This document shows positions 41,108 to 45,548 of a stretch of 45,548 nt of DNA, one piece after another (the first letter of the stretch is position 1; every line of letters begins with the position of its first letter). The stretch lies in assembly GCA_022820125.1 (NCBI GenBank), contig JAJEGA010000089.1, forward strand, positions 1 through 45,548, given 5' to 3'. Source of the DNA: Anaerolineae bacterium. Its GTDB lineage: Bacteria; Chloroflexota; Anaerolineae; Aggregatilineales; Phototrophicaceae. The notes beneath the pieces were generated by a model that saw only the letters and a list, made by a program, of their open reading frames with translations, did not search any database and had not been told where the DNA came from. A program made the translations under genes and the position numbers.

Positions 41108-41839
41108 ATGACAGATTCGCTCGCGAGCAAAGTCGTCATCATCACCGGCGCCAGCTCGGGCATTGGCGCGGGCGCCGCGCGACTGCTGGCGCAGCAGGGC
41201 TGCAAGCTCGTTCTCGCCGCCCGCTCGGTTGATAAGCTGGATGCGCTGGCGGCCGAGCTCCCCGGCGAGAGTCTGGTCGTCCGCGCCGATATGACCGCGC
41301 CGGCGGACATTGCCAACATGATCGCCCGCACGCTTGAGCGTTTCGGCTGCATTGATGTGCTCTTCGCCAACGCCGGCATTTTCATACACGGCGATTTCGC
41401 CGCCAACGCCATGAACAACATTTCCGATATGATTACGATAAACGTGGACGCGGTGATGCGCTGCGCCCACGCGGTCATCCCAATCATGAAGGCGCAGGGT
41501 TCGGGCGATATTCTCGTCACCAGCTCGGTGGCCGGTCATGAGAAGCTGCATCGCGGTCCCGCTTATGGCGCGACCAAACACGCGATTGAAACCTTCGTCA
41601 ATACCTTGCGGCGGCAGGTCGCCGCGGAGGGCATCCGCGTGATGTCGCTGGCGCCGGCGCGGGTCGCCAATGAATTATGGGATCTGACCGATCCCGCGGA
41701 AATCGAAAAAGCGACGGTGGGCGATCAGCATTATTTGAAGGTGGGAGATGTCGCCGATGCGGCGCTGTATATGCTCTCTCGTCCGCGGCATGTCACGGTG
41801 CGCAATCTGGTCATCATCGCGAAGCGGCAGGATGTGTGA
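41108..41839 (+). CDS. SDR family oxidoreductase, paralogue 3 of 3
   Basis: The ATG at 41108 gives 243 residues. TGASSGIGAG, NAGIFIHGDF and Tyr153-x3-Lys157 (YGATKHA) are present. It is 12 bases after SDR 2 with no palindromic repeat between them and starts with ATG, unlike the other two. The three proteins differ most after the catalytic Lys (substrate loop: PMQWLYEAEEQ, ALWGFHKAADI, ELWDLTDPAEI), which suggests different substrates. Confidence 0.9.
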   Translation: MTDSLASKVVIITGASSGIGAGAARLLAQQGCKLVLAARSVDKLDALAAELPGESLVVRADMTAPADIANMIARTLERFGCIDVLFANAGIFIHGDFAANAMNNISDMITINVDAVMRCAHAVIPIMKAQGSGDILVTSSVAGHEKLHRGPAYGATKHAIETFVNTLRRQVAAEGIRVMSLAPARVANELWDLTDPAEIEKATVGDQHYLKVGDVADAALYMLSRPRHVTVRNLVIIAKRQDV

Positions 41840-41965
41840 TGAATTGCCAGCCACAATTGACTAGCCGAGTCCGTCCTTTGCAACCCTGCGCAATTTGGTC
41901 AATATTTCTCACCATCAAGAGGCCTGAGAAGAAGTCCGATTACCTGTAATTTGGCGATTTATTCT

Positions 41966-42391
41966 TCAGGTGATTTCGTACGGCGGATGCATACCAGCTC
42001 TGATCCATGCGCGCCTTGCGGTCACAATCGCCGCACGATTCATGCGCAGGCGCGAGATTGTCGCCCGCCCAATTGGCGTCAATCCGGTTAACTCCAGTCC
42101 CGCGGCTACCCAAAGAAAATGTTCAGACCACCTGTCCAATCGCGGATTTTACAGAGGTGATTCGAGCCGGGTTTCCAAATCTATCCCGATTCTAAAGTCG
42201 GACTTGTAGCTGTTGCAGTGAAAACAGGCGAGGCACAGATTCTCTATGTCAGTCTCACCGCCGTATGACAAGGGCTTAATGTGGTCAACAACCAGCAGAA
42301 CGCCGATGAGCTCCTGAGCTTGGCAATATTCACACTGTCCCTTCGCGCGTTGACGGACGGCTCGTCGAAAACTGAGAGGAATGTATGCCAT
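41966..42391 (-). pseudogene. HNH endonuclease gene interrupted by an in-frame stop
   Basis: The first 80 codons (42391 down to a TAA at 42149-42151) encode a small HNH nuclease: CEYCQ, VVDHIKPLSYGGETDIENLCLACFHCNSYKS, then LETRLESPL. Reading on in the same frame past the TAA gives 60 more residues beginning NPRLDRWSEHF and including GLTPIGRATI, RLRMNR and AGMHPPY, up to a TGA at 41966. NPRxDRWSEHF...GLTPxGRAT...LRMNR is the usual C-terminus of this HNH group, so the stop lies inside one gene. A single change (for example TAC to TAA) explains it. The zinc and catalytic part is intact, so a truncated product might still be made. The start directly abuts the stop of the upstream gene. Confidence 0.82.
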
Positions 42392-42805
42392 TTATTGTGC
42401 GGCAAGTTCAACGTTTAGGTACTGCAATGGGGCGTGACCACGTTCCCGCAACTGAACCAAGGCGTGAGAACGAAGCACCGTTTGCCGATCGCCCAGACGG
42501 AGCAAAGACTCTAACTCGGTTTCTTCAGCGTGGCTCAACGTGTTTTCGCTTCCTCGCTCCATCAGATTTCTAATGCGTCTGTCTTGTGCAAAGGTCAGAC
42601 GCAGATGAACTAAGTTCCAAAGCTGTTCGTCGGAAAAATATGCGAGCCTGTCCAAGAACTGTCCAGCGTCCGATGACTTGCTAAAGAGCATTGCCAAGGC
42701 ATCTTCAAGAATCGATTCCAAGCTGCAATTCTCGTGTTCCGAGATTCTGCGCGCCAGTTCCTCAATGTCGCTGGGAATCTTCAATTCAACCTTCGATCGC
42801 GGCAT
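42392..42805 (-). CDS. Small helical protein coupled to the HNH gene
   Basis: This 137-residue protein ends at 42392, immediately before the HNH ATG (TAAATG). The N-terminus (KVELKIPSDIEELARRISEHENCSLESILEDALAMLF) is compatible with a ribbon-helix-helix DNA-binding fold. The C-terminal half is helical, with SHAEETELESLLRLGDRQTVLRSHALVQLRERG seen in pieces. From memory, similar proteins are often encoded just ahead of small HNH genes in Cyanobacteria and Chloroflexota. No function is assigned. It could be an antitoxin-like or DNA-targeting partner of the nuclease. Confidence 0.65.
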   Translation of the reverse strand: MPRSKVELKIPSDIEELARRISEHENCSLESILEDALAMLFSKSSDAGQFLDRLAYFSDEQLWNLVHLRLTFAQDRRIRNLMERGSENTLSHAEETELESLLRLGDRQTVLRSHALVQLRERGHAPLQYLNVELAAQ

Positions 42806-42861
42806 CGTTCTCTCTCAGTAACCTACCTAGCATACTTTTGTAACCCAAATCAAGATCACAA

Positions 42862-42879
42862 GGCATATCAGTATATGCC
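42862..42879 (-). terminator. Short hairpin after the isomerase gene
   Basis: GGCATAT (42862-42868) and ATATGCC (42873-42879) form a 7-bp hairpin with a 4-base loop, 8 bases past the isomerase stop on the minus strand. The following minus-strand sequence (TTGTGATCTTGATTTGG) is only moderately T-rich. Confidence 0.35.
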
Positions 42880-42887
42880 GCGCTTCC

Positions 42888-43722
42888 TCACCCCAACAGC
42901 GCCCGCGCATAAGCCAAGCTGCGTGGCACGCCGACCGCCAGCGGCGCCTCCGCCCCTTCATATTCCAGCGACCACCAGCCAGCGTAACCCGCGCCATCCA
43001 TGATTGCGCGAATCGCCGCAAGATCAACCAAGCCCGCGCCGATGACGCAGCCGGTCAGCAATTGTCCGTCCGGGCTGGTGAAGACATGGCCCGCTTCGCC
43101 GCTGTTGGCGGGGCGCATGTCCTTCAAGTGCATCAGCGCCGCCAGGTCAGCCAGAGCCTCTGCCGCCGCCACTGGATCCTGCCCTTCAAGCAAGAAGTTG
43201 CCGGTATCAAGATTGACACGCAGCGCCGATGAAGCGACCGCCTCGATGATGTCCCGCACCTGCTCGCTGCGCCCGGCGAACTTGCCGTGGTTCTCCAGCG
43301 CCAGGGTCACGCCATGCGACGCGGCGTAGGCGGCGCCGGCGGATAAGCCTTCGAGGATCCAAGCCATGCCTCGCTCCTGTGAGACGTCTTCGCGGATGTT
43401 GCCACTGAAGACGCGCATGATGTCTGTGCCCAACTCCAGCGCGATATCCACGCCGCGTTTCAAATCCGCCAATTCCCGCGCGCGCGCGCGCGTCTGGCTG
43501 GATGAAATTATTGCTGATGGAATATACCGCCACATCCATGCCGGCATCGGCTATCCGCGCCAGCACGGCTGGAAGCTCGCGCGCGGCGTCGCTCCAGAAC
43601 ATGTCGAGCAGCTCCACGCCGGCGACGCCCTGCGCGGCCGCATAGTCGACGAATCCCATCAGATCGAGCTGCCCGGCTTGGACCGCTCGCACGCAGCTAT
43701 ACATGCTCAAGCTCAGTTTCAT
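42888..43722 (-). pseudogene. Sugar phosphate isomerase/epimerase gene with a frameshift at a (CG)8 tract
   Basis: Two overlapping frames encode one TIM-barrel protein of the xylose isomerase-like family. The first frame (from 43722) gives MKLSLSMYSC...VELLDMFW...AVYSISNNFIQPDARARA. The second continues RELADLKRGVDIALELGTDIMRVFSGN...LALENHGKFAG...VNLDTGNFLLEG...LMHLKDMRP...WWSLEYEGAE to 42888. The break falls at a CG dinucleotide run, 43477-43492. Adding one CG unit restores a continuous frame reading DARARARELADLK. It may be a real null allele, a phase-variable gene or a sequencing/assembly error. The repaired product would have about 278 residues. Its start overlaps the upstream dehydrogenase stop by 4 bases. 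Confidence 0.85.
43477..43492. repeat. (CG)8 dinucleotide tract at the frameshift
   Basis: Eight CG units lie at the exact point where the reading frame of the isomerase gene changes. Nine units, or six, would restore it. Confidence 0.85.
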
Positions 43723-44684
43723 CGTCGTACTCCCGCTGATTCGTAGGCTGATTCAATCACGCGCATGACCGCCAGCCCATCATCGCCGCTGACGAGCGGC
43801 TGGCTCTTGCCTTCGACGCAATCTAGGAAATGCGCCGCCTGCCGCAGGAAGCGATCGCGCCCGTCAAAATGCCGCGCCGTCCAATCGCTATCTCCCGCTA
43901 CTTGGTAGCGCAATCCCGCCGCCGCGTTGTAATCGATAATTGCTTGCCCCTCGGTTCCGTGAATCCGCACGAAGGCGTCGGCGACGGGCGTCACCCAGCT
44001 GCAATTCAGCGCGCCAAGGACGCCGCCGCTGCTCCGCAAAAGCAGCGACGCGCTGTCTTCCACTTCAATCGGCAGCGTGGACGACAAAGCCGCTTGCGCC
44101 GTTTCAATTTCCTGCCCGGTGAGCGCGCGGAAGATGTCGATGCTGTGCACCAGCGTATCGATCAGGATGCCGCCGCCGGCGATATCGGCCTCGGTGAACC
44201 AGGAATTCCCCGCGCGCTCGAAACGAAAGGCGAAGCGGTTCTCAATCTGAACGAGTTCGCCCAGCGCGCCGCTGCGAATCAGATCCTGCGCCGCGTTTAA
44301 GGGGGCGTGAAAGCGATGGCAGAAGGCGAACTGCAGGGCGCCGCCGCGCATCGCATCAACGATGGCGCCCGTCTCGGCGAGCGTGCGCGCAGGCGGTTTC
44401 TCGCAGAGCACAGCGATCCCGCGCTCAGCCGCCGCTTCAACAAAGGGAATGCGATACTTGGGCGGCGTGCAAATGCTGACGGCATCCGGCTGCAGCTGAT
44501 CAAGCAGCGCCAAGCCGTCGGCGAAGACTTGCCCACCGTGTTCTTCCGCTTTTGCGCGCGCGGCGCTTTCGTCAATATCGGCAATGCCAACGATTTCGCA
44601 GCGTTCAGCCAGCGAGGCGTATGCGCGCAGATGCGCCCCGGCGATGCCGCCCGCGCCGATTACCGCCACTCGTATCTTTTTCAT
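43719..44684 (-). CDS. Gfo/Idh/MocA family oxidoreductase
   Basis: This 321-residue NAD(P)-dependent sugar dehydrogenase has IRVAVIGAGGIAGAHLRAY at the N-terminus, the conserved LCEKPPARTLAE, and DTLVHSIDIFRAL in the C-terminal substrate domain. It is a different subgroup from the enzyme at 10833. Its ATG is 3 bases after the permease fragment stop, and its stop overlaps the isomerase start (ATGA). Permease, dehydrogenase and isomerase on one strand is the usual order of an inositol- or sugar-catabolic operon. Confidence 0.9.
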   Translation of the reverse strand: MKKIRVAVIGAGGIAGAHLRAYASLAERCEIVGIADIDESAARAKAEEHGGQVFADGLALLDQLQPDAVSICTPPKYRIPFVEAAAERGIAVLCEKPPARTLAETGAIVDAMRGGALQFAFCHRFHAPLNAAQDLIRSGALGELVQIENRFAFRFERAGNSWFTEADIAGGGILIDTLVHSIDIFRALTGQEIETAQAALSSTLPIEVEDSASLLLRSSGGVLGALNCSWVTPVADAFVRIHGTEGQAIIDYNAAAGLRYQVAGDSDWTARHFDGRDRFLRQAAHFLDCVEGKSQPLVSGDDGLAVMRVIESAYESAGVRR

Positions 44685-44687
44685 CCG

Positions 44688-44930
44688 CTACCCTTTTAGC
44701 CCCGTCAACGCGATGCCGCGCACGAAGGTCTTCTGTGTGAAGAAGAAGAGCACGATCGTCGGCAGCATCGCCAGCGTTGACGCAGCCATCATCAACTGCC
44801 ATTGCGCACCATACATATTCTGGAACAGTTTTAATCCCAGCGATATCGTCCAATCCTGCTGATTCTGCAAATAGATGAGTGGAACGAGAAAATCGCGATA
44901 GGTTTGCACAAAGGTGAAGAGCGCTACACG
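44688..44930 (-). pseudogene. C-terminal remnant of a sugar ABC transporter permease (MalG type)
   Basis: About 79 codons encode the end of a binding-protein-dependent permease: VALFTFVQTYRDFLVPLIYL, LGLKLFQNMYGAQW, a transmembrane segment MMAASTLAMLPTIVLFFFTQ, then FVRGIALTGLKG. Family similarity begins abruptly at about 44928 and a stop codon lies at 44931-44933. The N-terminal two thirds, including the EAA loop that contacts the ATPase, are missing. A GTG at 44909 is not a credible start. Sequence upstream is unrelated. The gene was probably cut by a rearrangement, or the contig is chimeric here. Confidence 0.8.
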
Positions 44931-44979
44931 CTAGATAGTCTTAGTCGCGCGCTCGGGATTAACTAACTATGGCACTGAC

Positions 44980-45548
44980 TTATCCTCCGATAAATGTGTG
45001 TGCGTTATCGGGCGTGGGATCGTTAGGGAATTTGGGCACATCAATCAAGGAGAAGTCAGCCGTGCCAACGCTGCTGGCATCTGCACCTGCGACTGCATAG
45101 GGGTTAAACCCAATAATTCTCCATTCTTCACATGTTTCTTTCTCAATTGGACAGTAAGATGCGCTTTTACGACAACAGGTCCCTTTACAGGTCTTCGCAT
45201 ATTCGCACGAGCCGAATACACCGCTGATCGAACATTCTCCAGTTTTTCTTATTGTCCTCATATACTTATCTTTTCGCAGACATGATGGCGGCTCAGGAAT
45301 GTTCGTTGGTTTTGGAGTTGGCGACGGTGGCTTTGTCGTGTAGGTATTGGTTGGCACGGGCGTTGGTCTATCAGTCGGCCTTCTCGTTGGCTTTGGCTTT
45401 CTGGTCGCGGTTGGCGTATGAGTTGCTGTATTGGTCGGCGTGAAAGAAGGCGTATTTGTCGCAGTAGCGGTTGGGGTGTTGGTCGGTGTAATCGTAGCTG
45501 TGCTCGTTGGCGTGTCAGTCGGCGTATTGGTAGCCGTGTTAGTTGATG
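44980..45548 (-). CDS. Thr-Pro-rich, Cys-rich secreted-type protein (5' end outside the window)
   Basis: The frame stays open from 45548 to the stop at 44980, so the N-terminus lies beyond the window. A GTG at 45355 is inside the frame and is not the true start. The first 75 or so visible residues are repeats of the type TNTPTATPT and KPKPTRRPTDRPTP, an extended linker common in exported proteins of Chloroflexota. The C-terminal domain is Cys-rich (CLRKDKY, GECSISG, GSCEYAKTCKGTCC, YCPIEKETCEEW), probably disulfide-bonded, and ends in NAHTFIGG. Function is unknown. It lies about 50 bases upstream of the truncated permease. Confidence 0.7.
   Translation of the reverse strand, partial: STNTATNTPTDTPTSTATITPTNTPTATATNTPSFTPTNTATHTPTATRKPKPTRRPTDRPTPVPTNTYTTKPPSPTPKPTNIPEPPSCLRKDKYMRTIRKTGECSISGVFGSCEYAKTCKGTCCRKSASYCPIEKETCEEWRIIGFNPYAVAGADASSVGTADFSLIDVPKFPNDPTPDNAHTFIGG

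Noticed and set aside
44688..44909. Small complete gene starting at a GTG at 44909
   Set aside because: The sequence is the tail of an ABC permease and similarity continues upstream of the GTG to about 44928, so it is a remnant.
1..45548. tRNA, rRNA or transposase genes
   Set aside because: None was recognised on either strand by reading; a covariance search was not possible.

Overview
The window looks like a 45.5 kb piece of a GC-rich bacterial chromosome, most likely a member of the Chloroflexota (Anaerolineae-like), possibly a metagenome contig. This rests on general resemblance and not on a marker gene: a Thr-Pro-rich secreted protein, a very large fibronectin type III protein, many Gfo/Idh/MocA and SDR oxidoreductases, solute-binding proteins, and a dispersed palindromic intergenic repeat of the TGTAGGGGCGA...TCGCCCGC type. 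No rRNA, tRNA, CRISPR array or phage gene was recognised.

Layout. 1-2620: an inverted-repeat element, a good sigma-70-type promoter, then an HpcH/HpaI aldolase, a D-2-hydroxyacid dehydrogenase and a cupin. 2690-7765 (minus): a secreted two-repeat protein, an unusual double solute-binding protein and an M20 peptidase. 7927-11843: a DEAD-box helicase, a GH4 glycosidase and, convergent to it across a repeat array, a Gfo/Idh/MocA dehydrogenase. 12071-18112: a promoter followed by hyuA, hyuB, a sarcosine-oxidase-type flavoenzyme and an SDR, which fits N-methylhydantoin/sarcosine catabolism. 18113-18815: a non-coding block rich in small repeats.

18816-31035 (minus) is a formate dehydrogenase and molybdenum-cofactor region. 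From its promoter at about 31.07 kb it runs fdhA, a nucleotidyltransferase, an MntA/HepT pair, mobA, a fused NuoE-NuoF-type subunit, a DUF262-HNH protein, an Fe-S subunit and fdhD. Two moeA homologues follow behind a repeat cluster, one of them fused to a periplasmic-binding-like domain. The catalytic subunit, both electron-transfer subunits, the sulfurtransferase and the cofactor genes together would make an NAD-linked, cysteine-type formate dehydrogenase. Two groups of defence/toxin-antitoxin-type genes sit inside this set with start/stop overlaps, so they are probably co-transcribed with it.

31174-38202: a coiled-coil membrane protein with 33-bp repeats and a 2124-residue secreted protein with 21 fibronectin type III repeats and a C-terminal SH3b-like domain. 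38344-41839: a zinc alcohol dehydrogenase and three tandem SDR paralogues. 41966-42805 (minus): a small helical protein coupled to an HNH endonuclease gene broken by an in-frame stop. 42888-44930 (minus): the remains of a sugar-utilisation operon, with a sugar isomerase frameshifted at a (CG)8 tract, an intact Gfo/Idh/MocA dehydrogenase and the last part of an ABC permease cut at its 5' side. The window ends inside a Thr-Pro-rich, Cys-rich secreted protein.

The points most worth following are the DUF262-HNH and MntA/HepT genes embedded in the formate dehydrogenase operon, the two broken genes whose lesions can be located to a codon or a dinucleotide tract, the double solute-binding protein, and the intergenic palindrome family.
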